Shown piece after piece: positions 54,647 through 63,127 of a DNA stretch of 64,000 nt; the stretch's first letter is position 1; the number at the start of each line of letters is the position of its first letter. Under the pieces are notes generated by a model. That model was not told the DNA's origin. It was given only the letters and a program-made list of their open reading frames with translations, and made no database searches. Source of the stretch: Pantoea vagans (GTDB lineage Bacteria > Pseudomonadota > Gammaproteobacteria > Enterobacterales > Enterobacteriaceae); assembly GCF_001506165.1 (NCBI RefSeq), contig NZ_CP011427.1, positions 4,249,265-4,313,264 of the forward strand, read 5' to 3'. The position numbers and the translations under genes are program-made.

Positions 54647-55654
54647 ATGCTGATCCCTCAACCCTATTTACTGTTCCTTGGCGATGTCACCGATCCACTG
54701 GCTGCTAAAACCGCGCGCGGCATTCATGTCTGGCGACCGGAGCAGTGCGTGGGCGAAATTAAACTGCCGGGCTGTACTGTCAGCCTGGGTCTGGACGTGC
54801 TCGATATTGCAACGGCAAAAGAGCGTGGGGCAAAAACCCTGGTACTGGGTACCGCTAATGCCGGTGGCTATCTGCCTGAGCACTGGCTTGAAACCGTTAA
54901 AGGTGCCATTAAAGCCGGTATGAACGTGGCCAGCGGTCTGCATCATCGTCTGGTGGATGAGCCCGAGCTGGTGGCGTTAGCGCAAGAGTTTGGTGTGGAA
55001 CTGTTTGACCTGCGCCATATGCGTCCAAAACTGAATGTCGGCAGCGGTAAGAAGCGTACAGGTAAGCGAGTGCTTACTGTTGGCACCGACTGCTCGGTGG
55101 GCAAAATGTACACCTCACTGGCACTGGAAGCCGCCATGCGTGAGCGCGGCATGAAAGCTGATTTCCGTGCCACCGGCCAAACCGGCATTCTGGTGGCGGG
55201 TGAAGGGATTGCGATTGATGCGGTGATTGCCGACTTCATCGCCGGTGCGGTTGAAGCGTTGTCACCGGCCAATGACGCCGACCACTGGGATATCGTGGAA
55301 GGTCAGGGTTCCCTGTTCCATCCTTCTTATGCGGGCGTCAGCATGGGTCTGATCCATGGTGCGCAGCCGCACTGGCTGGTGATGTGTCATGAAATGGGCC
55401 GTCCACATATGCGTCATTTGCCGCATCAGCCGATGGTCAGCCTGAAAGATTGTGTTGAAGCCAACCTGCGCGCCGCTCATGTCACCAGCGACAATGTGCA
55501 ACTGGCCGGTTTCGCCATCAACACCTCAAACTACAGCGAAGCGGAAGCGCGCGCCTTCTGCGCAGAAGTCAGTGCCGAATTCGGCGTGCCAGCAACCGAC
55601 CCAGTGCGTTTTGGTATTGCAGATATCGCTGCACTGCTGCAGGAGCGTGGCTAA
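54647..55654 (+). CDS. dgcN: DUF1611 protein, DgcN-type (D-glutamate N-acetyltransferase)
   Basis: 335 residues. The C-terminal domain is P-loop-like with GTDCSVGKMYTSLALE near 146-161; other conserved parts are GTANAGGYLPEHW near 68-80, GLHHRLVDEPELVALA near 96 and EGQGSLFHPSYAGVSMGLIHG near 218. DUF1611 members next to an enolase-type epimerase have been described in marine Proteobacteria as DgcN, which acetylates D-glutamate; DgcA then racemises N-acetyl-D-glutamate. The gene is directly followed by such an epimerase, which supports this. Activity here is inferred. Confidence 0.8.
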   Translation: MLIPQPYLLFLGDVTDPLAAKTARGIHVWRPEQCVGEIKLPGCTVSLGLDVLDIATAKERGAKTLVLGTANAGGYLPEHWLETVKGAIKAGMNVASGLHHRLVDEPELVALAQEFGVELFDLRHMRPKLNVGSGKKRTGKRVLTVGTDCSVGKMYTSLALEAAMRERGMKADFRATGQTGILVAGEGIAIDAVIADFIAGAVEALSPANDADHWDIVEGQGSLFHPSYAGVSMGLIHGAQPHWLVMCHEMGRPHMRHLPHQPMVSLKDCVEANLRAAHVTSDNVQLAGFAINTSNYSEAEARAFCAEVSAEFGVPATDPVRFGIADIAALLQERG

Positions 55655-55655
55655 T

Positions 55656-56621
55656 ATGCGGCGCATGCAGATTGAAGTGCTTGAGCTGCCGCTGGCGCGT
55701 CCCTTTGCGATCTCACGTGGCACACGCACGGCTGTAACCGTCATCCGCGTCACGCTGGAGCAAAACGGTTTTATTGGTCGTGGCGAATGCACACCGACGC
55801 CGCGCTACGATGAAACGCCAGACAGCGTGCAGGCCGAACTGGAAGCGCTGCGCGAGGATGTCGAAGCTGGCTTAAGCCGTCTCGATCTGCAACGTCGTAT
55901 CTCTGCCGGTTCAGCGCGAAATGCGCTGGACTGCGCGCTGTGGCGTCTGGATGCGGCACTCGCCAAACAGACGCTGTGGCAACAGTGTGAGCGGGTTGCA
56001 CCGCCTTCGGTGATTACCGCTGAAACCTTAAGCCTCGATTCAGTTGAAAACATGGCCGCGGCGGCGGCGGATGCGGTTTCACGCGGTGCCATCCTGCTGA
56101 AAATTAAGCTTAATCGCGATGAGATTCTGGAAAAGGTTGCGGCGATTCGCGCCGTTGCACCGCGTGCCACGCTGATCATTGACGCCAACGAAGCCTGGTC
56201 AGGTGTGGATCTGCACAGCCTGCTCACCGCTTTGCAAGCCTACAACATCGCCATGGTCGAACAGCCACTGCCTGCCGGTCAGGATCAGGACCTGCAACGT
56301 TTTCCCCATCCCATTCCGGTGTGTGCCGACGAAAGCTGTCACACCCGTGAAGATATCGCGCAGCTGCGTAATCGCTACGAAATGATCAACATCAAGCTGG
56401 ATAAATGCGGTGGTCTGACCGAAGCCTTGGCGATGGTCGAAGAAGCACAGAAGCTGGATATGCGTTTGATGGTGGGCTGCATGTTGGGCTCTTCACTGGC
56501 GATGGAAGCCGCGCTGCCGGTGGCGATTGCCGCCGAGCATGTCGATCTGGATGGCCCGATTTGGCTGGCCGCCGATAGCTCACCTTTCCTTACCTACGCT
56601 CAAGGCCGAATCCGGCTGTAA
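55656..56621 (+). CDS. dgcA: Enolase-superfamily epimerase (DgcA / L-Ala-D/L-Glu epimerase type)
   Basis: 321 residues from the ATG at 55656, one base after the dgcN stop; the frame is open upstream within dgcN. Muconate-lactonising subgroup: KIK (K149, K151), metal ligands in DANEAW (D176), VEQPL (E202) and CADES (D225), second catalytic lysine in INIKLDKCGG (K250). The sequence closely follows E. coli YcjG, which epimerises L-Ala-D-Glu from murein. Next to dgcN it may instead racemise N-acetyl-D-glutamate. Both readings concern D-glutamate salvage. Confidence 0.85.
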   Translation: MRRMQIEVLELPLARPFAISRGTRTAVTVIRVTLEQNGFIGRGECTPTPRYDETPDSVQAELEALREDVEAGLSRLDLQRRISAGSARNALDCALWRLDAALAKQTLWQQCERVAPPSVITAETLSLDSVENMAAAAADAVSRGAILLKIKLNRDEILEKVAAIRAVAPRATLIIDANEAWSGVDLHSLLTALQAYNIAMVEQPLPAGQDQDLQRFPHPIPVCADESCHTREDIAQLRNRYEMINIKLDKCGGLTEALAMVEEAQKLDMRLMVGCMLGSSLAMEAALPVAIAAEHVDLDGPIWLAADSSPFLTYAQGRIRL

Positions 56622-56636
56622 CCGCACGAGGCAACG

Positions 56637-58502
56637 ATGACGGACACTTTACTTACTCCCAACGCCGCCAGCGTTGCCGGTTCCGCGCCGGTCCTCGCGA
56701 TTCAGGATCTCAGCGTCTCGTTTCGCGGCCGCAGCGGCGAAAACCAGGCTCTCAAAGGCATCAGTTTTGCGATTCATCCGGGCGAAATTGTCGCCGTGGT
56801 GGGCGAAAGCGGCTCAGGAAAATCGGTCACGTCGCTGGCGGTGATGGGCTTACTGGCAGCATCGGGGCGCATCGATCGCGGCAGCATGCAGTTCCGCGAT
56901 CGCCAAGGCAAAGCGCATGCCCTGGAGAAGCTGGATGAAACACAGCGCCGTGCGTTACGCGGCCGTGAGATGGCGATGATTTTTCAGGAGCCGATGACCT
57001 CGCTCAACCCGGTATTGCGGGTAGGCGATCAGCTCACGGAAGCGCTGCGCGATCACCAGCTGTGTGATAAACCCACGGCGGATGCACGTGCGCGTGAACT
57101 GCTGCGTCAGGTGCGTATTGCTGATGTCGATCGCATCATGAAAAGCTACCCGCATTCGCTGTCGGGTGGCATGCGTCAACGCGTGATGATCGCGCAGGCA
57201 TTGGCCTGCGATCCCCAGTTGTTAATTGCCGATGAACCGACCACCGCGCTGGACGTAACGGTTCAGGCGCGCATTCTTCACATCCTGCGCGATCTGCAAC
57301 GTGAAAAGCAGATGGCGGTACTGTTTATTACCCATGACATGGGCGTGGTGGCGGAAATCGCCGACCGTGTGGTGGTAATGCTGCGCGGTGAAGTGGTAGA
57401 GGAGGGCACAGTCGATGAGATTTTCAACGCCGCTCAACATCCTTACACCCAGGCCCTGCTCGCGGCGGTGCCCAAGCTCGGCGATATGCGTGAGCACAGC
57501 TGGCCGCAGCGTTTCCCATTGCTGGGTGCGCCACACAGCCATAACGCGGAACAGCGCACCGCCCGTTATGACGAAACCCCACTGCTGGATGTGCGTGGCC
57601 TGAAAGTCTATTACCCGATCCGCAGCGGAATCTTCTCCGCGCTGACGCATCAGGTGCACGCGGTCGAGCAGATCGACTTCAGCTTATGGCCGGGGGAAAC
57701 CTTAGCGATTGTCGGCGAGAGCGGCTGTGGCAAATCCACCACGGGCCGCGCGCTGATGCGTCTGATCAACAGCCATGCCGACAGCATCCATTTTCAGGGC
57801 AGTGAAATCGCCGATCTCAAAGAGGCGCAGTTCCAGCCGCTGCGTAGTGAAATCCAGATGGTGTTTCAGGACCCGTATGCCTCACTCAATCCACGACTCA
57901 CCGTTGGGTTCACCATTGCGGAGCCCCTGTTGCTGCACGGTTTGGTGAAGTCGCTGGAGGAAGCCACGCCGCAGGTGAATGCCTTGCTGAAAAGCGTCGG
58001 TCTGTTACCGGAACATGCCCAGCGTTACCCGCATGAGTTCTCTGGTGGCCAGCGTCAGCGCATCGCCATCGCGCGTGCCATGGCGTTGAAACCCAAAGTC
58101 ATCATTGCCGATGAAGCGGTGTCCGCACTGGATGTGTCGGTGCAGGCGCAGGTGGTGAATCTGATGATGGACCTGCAACAGCAAACCGGTGTGGCATGGA
58201 TTTTCATCTCGCATGATATGGCGGTGGTGGAACGCATCGCTAATCGCGTGGCGGTGATGTACCTCGGCCAGATTGTTGAACTGGGGCCACGTCAGTCGGT
58301 ATTTAACCAACCGCAACATCCTTATACCCAACGTCTGCTGGCCTCGGTGCCGGTGGCCGATCCACAGAACCGTCAACCCCGCATTTTCGAAGACAGCGAG
58401 ATCCCCTCGCCGCTGCGCAAAGTGGGCGAAACGGTCACAAAACCCCGTTATCGCCAGGTTGCGCCGCAACACTGGGTCGCTGACGACATTGCATCGCGTT
58501 AA
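56637..58502 (+). CDS. gsiA-like: Peptide ABC transporter, fused double ATPase (GsiA-like)
   Basis: 621 residues with two complete nucleotide-binding domains, as in GsiA (about 623). Domain 1: Walker A GESGSGKS near 59, LSGGMRQR, Walker B LIADEPTTALD. Domain 2: Walker A GESGCGKSTTGRAL near 360, FSGGQRQRIAIARAMA, IIADEAVSALD. Each is followed by the oligopeptide/dipeptide C-terminal region (NAAQHPYTQALLAAVP and NQPQHPYTQRLLASVP). It energises the two permeases downstream. It starts 15 bases after dgcA. Confidence 0.92.
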   Translation: MTDTLLTPNAASVAGSAPVLAIQDLSVSFRGRSGENQALKGISFAIHPGEIVAVVGESGSGKSVTSLAVMGLLAASGRIDRGSMQFRDRQGKAHALEKLDETQRRALRGREMAMIFQEPMTSLNPVLRVGDQLTEALRDHQLCDKPTADARARELLRQVRIADVDRIMKSYPHSLSGGMRQRVMIAQALACDPQLLIADEPTTALDVTVQARILHILRDLQREKQMAVLFITHDMGVVAEIADRVVVMLRGEVVEEGTVDEIFNAAQHPYTQALLAAVPKLGDMREHSWPQRFPLLGAPHSHNAEQRTARYDETPLLDVRGLKVYYPIRSGIFSALTHQVHAVEQIDFSLWPGETLAIVGESGCGKSTTGRALMRLINSHADSIHFQGSEIADLKEAQFQPLRSEIQMVFQDPYASLNPRLTVGFTIAEPLLLHGLVKSLEEATPQVNALLKSVGLLPEHAQRYPHEFSGGQRQRIAIARAMALKPKVIIADEAVSALDVSVQAQVVNLMMDLQQQTGVAWIFISHDMAVVERIANRVAVMYLGQIVELGPRQSVFNQPQHPYTQRLLASVPVADPQNRQPRIFEDSEIPSPLRKVGETVTKPRYRQVAPQHWVADDIASR

Positions 58503-58523
58503 CGCTCAATACCAGGAGATTTC

Positions 58524-60065
58524 ATGAAATCGAATTTTCGCCGTGCTTCACTGGCTGTTGGATTGACCCTCGCGCTGGCTGCTGCCGCGCAGGCGCAGGA
58601 TCTGCGCATCTCAATGTATGCAGATATCACCGGGCTGGACCCGCATGATACCTCGGACAACGTCAGCTACTCCGTACAGAGCGGTATCTTTGAACGTCTG
58701 TTCCAGTTTGATGCCAAGATGAAGCTGCAACCCTGGCTGGCGACCAGTTACACCAGCAATGACACCGCCACCGAATTTACCCTGACGCTGCGTAAAGGCG
58801 TCACCTTCCAGGACGGCACGCCTTTTGATGCCGAGGCGGTAAAAGCCAACCTTGAACGCCTGGCCGATCAAACCAAAGGGCTGAAGCGTAATAGCCTGTA
58901 CAAGATGATTGCCAAGGTCACGGTGCTGGCACCGGATCAGGTGAAAATCGATCTCAACCAATCTTTTGGTGCCTTCATCAACACTCTGGCGCACCCGTCG
59001 GCGGTGATGTGGAGCCCGGCGATCCTCAAGCAGTATCCAGAAGAAGCCCAGTTGCGCTTACATCCGGTCGGCACTGGCCCGTTCAAGTTTGTCGAGTGGC
59101 AGCCAGGCAAAGCGGTTTCGCTGGTGAAGTATGACGGCTACTGGCAGAAAGGCTGGCCGAAGGTGGATAAAGTGACCTTCTCACCGAGCCCAGAAGACGC
59201 AACGCGCGTAGCGGCGCTGAAATCAGGGCAGGTCGATGCGATCTGGCCACTGCCATCGGACCTGATCGCCACCGTGCAGAGCGACAGCAAATTGGCGATC
59301 CAGCGCGATCCGAGCATTTACCTCTATTACATGGCGATTAACACCCAGCATAAACCGCTGGCCGACGTGCGAGTGCGCCAGGCGATTAACTACGCCATCG
59401 ACCGCGATCTGTGGCTGAAAGTGGCGTTCGCCGGTATGGGTAAAGCGGCTACCTCTGCCATGCCAGAGGGGGTGCAGTTCTACCAGAAGCAGACTGAGCC
59501 AAACTACCGCTATTCCGTCGACCAAGCCAAAGCACTGCTAAAAGAGGCGGGATATCCGAACGGGCTGGATCTTAAACTCTGGACCACCAATGCCACCGCC
59601 AGCGTGCGTGCAGCACAGGTATTGAAAGCGCAGCTGGCGACTGTCGGCATTCGCGCCACCGTGACGCCAATGGATTCCGGCACGCGCAACGCCAAGCTGT
59701 GGGGCGTGAAAGATCCGAAGCAGGCAGAATTTGACCTTTACTACGGTGGCTGGTCAACCTCGACCGGTGATGCAGACTGGGCGCTGCGTCCGCTGTATGC
59801 CACCGAATCCTGGGTGCCAACCTCGTATAACGTTTCCTACTTCAGCAACCCGGATGTGGATAAAGCCATTGCCGGTGGTTTAGCCACGGCCGATCCGGCC
59901 AAGCGCGGCGCAGCCTATGCCGAAGCGCAGAAACTGTTGTGGAAAGATGCACCTGTCGCCTTCCTCGGCACGCCAGATAACCTGGTGGGTAAACGCAGCA
60001 ACCTGAGCGGTGTGTCGATGCTGCCGGATGGCAATTTCCTCTATACCCAAGCGGCATTTAAGTAA
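58524..60065 (+). CDS. gsiB-like: Periplasmic peptide-binding protein (GsiB-like, SBP family 5)
   Basis: 513 residues (GsiB 512). The signal peptide LAVGLTLALAAAAQA is cut after AQA near residue 24. The family 5 core is seen: LRISMYADITGLDPHDTSDN, LRKGVTFQDGTPFDAEAVKANLERL and RQAINYAIDRD. The ligand is a peptide; GsiB of E. coli binds glutathione, but the neighbourhood (DgcN, DgcA, D-peptidases) suggests D-glutamate- or D-alanine-containing peptides here. Confidence 0.92.
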   Translation: MKSNFRRASLAVGLTLALAAAAQAQDLRISMYADITGLDPHDTSDNVSYSVQSGIFERLFQFDAKMKLQPWLATSYTSNDTATEFTLTLRKGVTFQDGTPFDAEAVKANLERLADQTKGLKRNSLYKMIAKVTVLAPDQVKIDLNQSFGAFINTLAHPSAVMWSPAILKQYPEEAQLRLHPVGTGPFKFVEWQPGKAVSLVKYDGYWQKGWPKVDKVTFSPSPEDATRVAALKSGQVDAIWPLPSDLIATVQSDSKLAIQRDPSIYLYYMAINTQHKPLADVRVRQAINYAIDRDLWLKVAFAGMGKAATSAMPEGVQFYQKQTEPNYRYSVDQAKALLKEAGYPNGLDLKLWTTNATASVRAAQVLKAQLATVGIRATVTPMDSGTRNAKLWGVKDPKQAEFDLYYGGWSTSTGDADWALRPLYATESWVPTSYNVSYFSNPDVDKAIAGGLATADPAKRGAAYAEAQKLLWKDAPVAFLGTPDNLVGKRSNLSGVSMLPDGNFLYTQAAFK

Positions 60066-60080
60066 GGCGATGCGGGTATT

Positions 60081-60131
60081 GGTCGCCATAAATGGCGACC
60101 CTACTTTGTAGGGTGCGCATTTATGCGCACC
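60081..60131. repeat. Two REP-like palindromes in inverted orientation (pair 2)
   Basis: GGTCGCCATAAATGGCGACC plus CTAC at 60081-60104 and, three bases later, GTAG plus GGTGCGCATTTATGCGCACC at 60108-60131. The two units face each other and fill most of the 100-base gap between the binding-protein and permease genes. They could stabilise the upstream transcript and raise the level of binding protein over the permeases. Confidence 0.85.
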
Positions 60132-60165
60132 TGAATACCGACCGCACTCACCATAAAGGAAGCGC

Positions 60166-61095
60166 ATGTTCGCATACATCATTCGTCGACTACTGGAGAT
60201 GATCCCCGTCCTGCTGGTGGTCTCGTTACTGGTGTTCGGCTTTATCAAGCTGCTGCCGGGCGATCCGGCGCGCATTTACGCCGGACCTGATGCGCCGATC
60301 GAAGCGGTCGAAGCCGCACGCCAGCATCTCGGTCTCAACGATCCGTTGCCGCAGCAGTACGTTAACTGGATCGGTGGATTACTGCGTGGCGATCTTGGTG
60401 TGACCTATCGCACCCAACAGCCGGTGCTGGACGTCATCAAACAGGGCTTTATGCCTACGCTGTGGCTGGCGCTGGCAGGGTTTGCCTGGTCAGTGATCCT
60501 CGGCTTGTTCCTCGGCGTTTTCGCGGCGCTTAAACGCGGAAAATGGCAGGACTGGACGCTAATGAGCGTCGCCGTGGGCGGCATCTCAATGCCGACCTTC
60601 TGGCTGGGGTTACTGCTGATCCAGTTCGTCGCCATGCCGTTTGGTCTGTTTTCGGTCAGTGGTTTCAATAAAGCCAGTGACATCATTCTGCCCGCCATCA
60701 CTCTCGGTTCCTCCGTGGCCGCCGTGATGGCGCGCTTCACCCGTTCCGCCTTCCTCGAAGTGGCACAGGAAGATTATGTGCGTACCGCCAAGGCCAAAGG
60801 GCTACGCAACCGGCTGGTAACGTGGAAACACGTGATGCGTAACGCACTGATCCCGGTGATCACCATGTTGGGTCTACAGTTCGGTTTTCTGCTCGGTGGA
60901 TCGATCGTGGTGGAGAGTGTCTTCAACTGGCCGGGATTGGGCTGGCTGTTGATCGAGTCGATCAAAGCACAGGATCAACCAGTGATTCAGGCGTTGGTGA
61001 TGCTGTTCGTGTTTGAATTTATTGTGATTAACCTGCTGGTGGATCTGCTTTACGCCGTGGTCAACCCAGCCATTCGCCTGCGACAGGAGTCGTGA
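60166..61095 (+). CDS. gsiC-like: Peptide ABC transporter permease (GsiC-like)
   Basis: 309 residues (GsiC 306). The N-terminus MFAYIIRRLLEMIPVLLVVSLLVF is typical of DppB/GsiC permeases, with six membrane segments and the EAA loop EDYVRTAKAKGLRNRLVTWKHVMRNALIP near 204-232. Its last four bases overlap the next permease gene (ATGA), so both subunits are coupled. Confidence 0.92.
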   Translation: MFAYIIRRLLEMIPVLLVVSLLVFGFIKLLPGDPARIYAGPDAPIEAVEAARQHLGLNDPLPQQYVNWIGGLLRGDLGVTYRTQQPVLDVIKQGFMPTLWLALAGFAWSVILGLFLGVFAALKRGKWQDWTLMSVAVGGISMPTFWLGLLLIQFVAMPFGLFSVSGFNKASDIILPAITLGSSVAAVMARFTRSAFLEVAQEDYVRTAKAKGLRNRLVTWKHVMRNALIPVITMLGLQFGFLLGGSIVVESVFNWPGLGWLLIESIKAQDQPVIQALVMLFVFEFIVINLLVDLLYAVVNPAIRLRQES

Positions 61096-61979
61096 TGAGT
61101 ACACAATCTCTGTCTGCCGCATCACCTCAGAGCATTCGCTCGCCGTGGCGCGATTTTCTGCACGCCTTCGTGCGCAACCCGCTGGCGCTGGTGTCAGGCG
61201 GTTTTGTCTTGTTGCTGGTGCTGGTGGCGATTTTTGCCCCGTGGCTGGCACCCTGGGACCCGATGGCACCGGACTGGATGGCGCTGTCATCACCGCCGTC
61301 CTCGGCACACTGGATGGGCACTGATGAACTGGGACGCGACCTGCTAAGCCGCATCATCTATGGTGCGCGCATTTCGCTCTATGTCGGCGTGCTGTCGGTG
61401 ACGTTGGGCATGGTAGTCGGTGTGTTCTTCGGCTTGCTGGCGGGCTATTACGGCCGCTGGGTGGATATGCTCATCATGCGCGGTGCTGATGTGCTGTTCG
61501 CTTTCCCGGGCATGCTGCTGGCGATTGCGGTGGTGGCGATTCTCGGTCCGGGGCTGAATAATGTGATCATTGCCGTGGCGGTGTTTAGCGTCCCGGTGTT
61601 TGCCCGCATTGTGCGTGCCTCCACCTTGTCACTAAAACAAGCGGCCTACGTGGAAGCGGTGCGCTGTGCGGGCGCGCCAGATCGGGTGATTCTGCTGCGC
61701 CATATTCTGCCGGGTACGCTCTCCAATGTGATTGTCTATTTCACCATGCGCATCGGCACCAGTATTCTGACGGCAGCGGGCTTGAGTTTTATTGGCCTCG
61801 GTCCAGAACCCGATGTGCCAGAGTGGGGGAATATCCTGGCGATGAGCCGCAGCATGATGATGGCGGGCTTATGGCACGTCAGTGTCTTCCCCGGCCTGGC
61901 GATCTTTATTACCGTGCTGGCGTTCAACCTGCTGGGTGATGCGCTGCGCGATACGCTCGATCCTAAACTGAAGAGCTAA
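61092..61979 (+). CDS. gsiD-like: Peptide ABC transporter permease (GsiD-like)
   Basis: 295 residues (GsiD 303). DppC/GsiD type: a longer cytoplasmic start, then HWMGTDELGRDLLSRIIYGARISLYVG near 74-100, and the EAA loop EAVRCAGAPDRVILLRHILPGTLSNVIV near 191. It should form the heterodimeric channel with the preceding permease. It is followed after two bases by the broken peptidase gene. Confidence 0.92.
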   Translation: MMSTQSLSAASPQSIRSPWRDFLHAFVRNPLALVSGGFVLLLVLVAIFAPWLAPWDPMAPDWMALSSPPSSAHWMGTDELGRDLLSRIIYGARISLYVGVLSVTLGMVVGVFFGLLAGYYGRWVDMLIMRGADVLFAFPGMLLAIAVVAILGPGLNNVIIAVAVFSVPVFARIVRASTLSLKQAAYVEAVRCAGAPDRVILLRHILPGTLSNVIVYFTMRIGTSILTAAGLSFIGLGPEPDVPEWGNILAMSRSMMMAGLWHVSVFPGLAIFITVLAFNLLGDALRDTLDPKLKS

Positions 61980-61981
61980 AC

Positions 61982-63040
61982 ATGGATTTTCAACAACTGC
62001 AGCGCGATCTGCTGCTGCAACGCTGGCGCAGTGAGCGACAGCTGGGACAACCGCGCAGTGCCTGTGGCCCGACCAATCGCATCAGCGATGTGCCCGGCGT
62101 GCGCGTCGGCCATCACACCTTAGACAACGGTGAGATGCAAACTGGCGTCACGGCAATTGTGGCCGCCCGGCGACAACCTGTTCCTCAACCCATTACCCTG
62201 CGGTGCGGCGGTATTTAACGGTTTCGCCAAGCCGGTTGGACTGGTGCAAGTGGAAGAGTTGGGAGTACTGCAAACGCCGATCTTACTGAGCAACACGCTG
62301 GCGGTGGGCACGCTGTTTACCACTCTGGTGGCGCGATGCTATCAGCCGCAACCCGGAACTAGGCCGCAGCCTGCCCACGGTGAACCCGTTAGCGTTGGAG
62401 TGCAATGACGGCTGGCTTAATGATATTCAGGCATTAGCGGTGACCGAAGCCATGGCGCAGCAGGCACTGGATTCCGCCCAGACCGATTTCGCGCGTGGCA
62501 GCGTCGGAGCGGGGCGCGGCATGAGCTGCTTCAGTCTGAAAGGCGGCATCGGTACCGCATCTCGCCTCATTCCTTCCCTGAATGCACGCTCGGCGTGCTG
62601 GTGCTGCGCCATTTTGGTGCGCTCACCGCCCTGACGCTCGACGGTGTGCGCCTTGGCGAGATGATTGCCCCATTGTTGCCAGAGCTGACACCACAGCGTG
62701 ACGCCGGTTCCATCATCATTATCATGGCCACCGATGCCGCGCTGGATGCGCGCCAGTTGAAGCGTATCGCTAAACGCGCGGGGCGGGGTTAGGGCGTTTG
62801 GGCAGCTATTGGGGGCATGGATCCGGCGATATCGCCGTGGCCTTTTCCACCCAAACCACGCCACAGCCGCCGGAAGATGCCGCGCTGGAACCGCTGCTTG
62901 CCGCCGCCGCCGATGCTACTGAACACGCGGTGTTAGATGCCTTACTGAGCGCTGAGGCGGTCAGCGGTTTTCGCGGGCATCACCGACCGTCATTGACGGA
63001 AGTACTGGATAAACTGGCGACGACATCTCGGTCGGCATAA
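61982..63040 (+). pseudogene. P1-family peptidase (DmpA/BapA type), frameshifted
   Basis: Joined across frames, the sequence is a nearly complete S58/P1 peptidase: SACGPTNRISDVPGVRVGHHT, then PLPCGAAVFNGFAKP, SNTLAVGTLFTTLV, ALECNDGWLNDIQA, FARGSVGAGRGMSCFSLKGG (self-processing site GS/AG), MATDAALDARQLKRIAKRAG and GSYWGHGSGDIAVAFST. Frame changes occur near 62160-62172 (about two bases lost), 62330 (one gained), 62568-62580 (one lost) and 62779-62788 (one lost). DmpA enzymes are aminopeptidases with D-amidase activity. Each frame keeps family residues with no missense decay, so sequence error is possible. Confidence 0.8.
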
Positions 63041-63094
63041 ATGCCGCCCCTACAAAAACATGTGATACCCGTAGGGTCGCCATTTATGGCGACC
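63030..63094. repeat. Two REP-like palindromes (pair 3)
   Basis: GGTCGGCATAAATGCCG plus CCCCTAC at 63030-63053 and GTAGGGTCGCCATTTATGG plus CGACC at 63071-63094, facing each other. The first overlaps the end of the P1 peptidase frame. The second unit is identical to the one at 46071-46094. Confidence 0.82.
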
Positions 63095-63127
63095 TTGTTC
63101 ATCACCGCACGGAACTAACATAACCTC

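Noticed and set aside
62130-62634. Frames of 92 and 84 codons in the P1 region taken as separate small genes
   Set aside because: They align end to end as pieces of one P1 peptidase in changing frames, so they are fragments of one broken gene.
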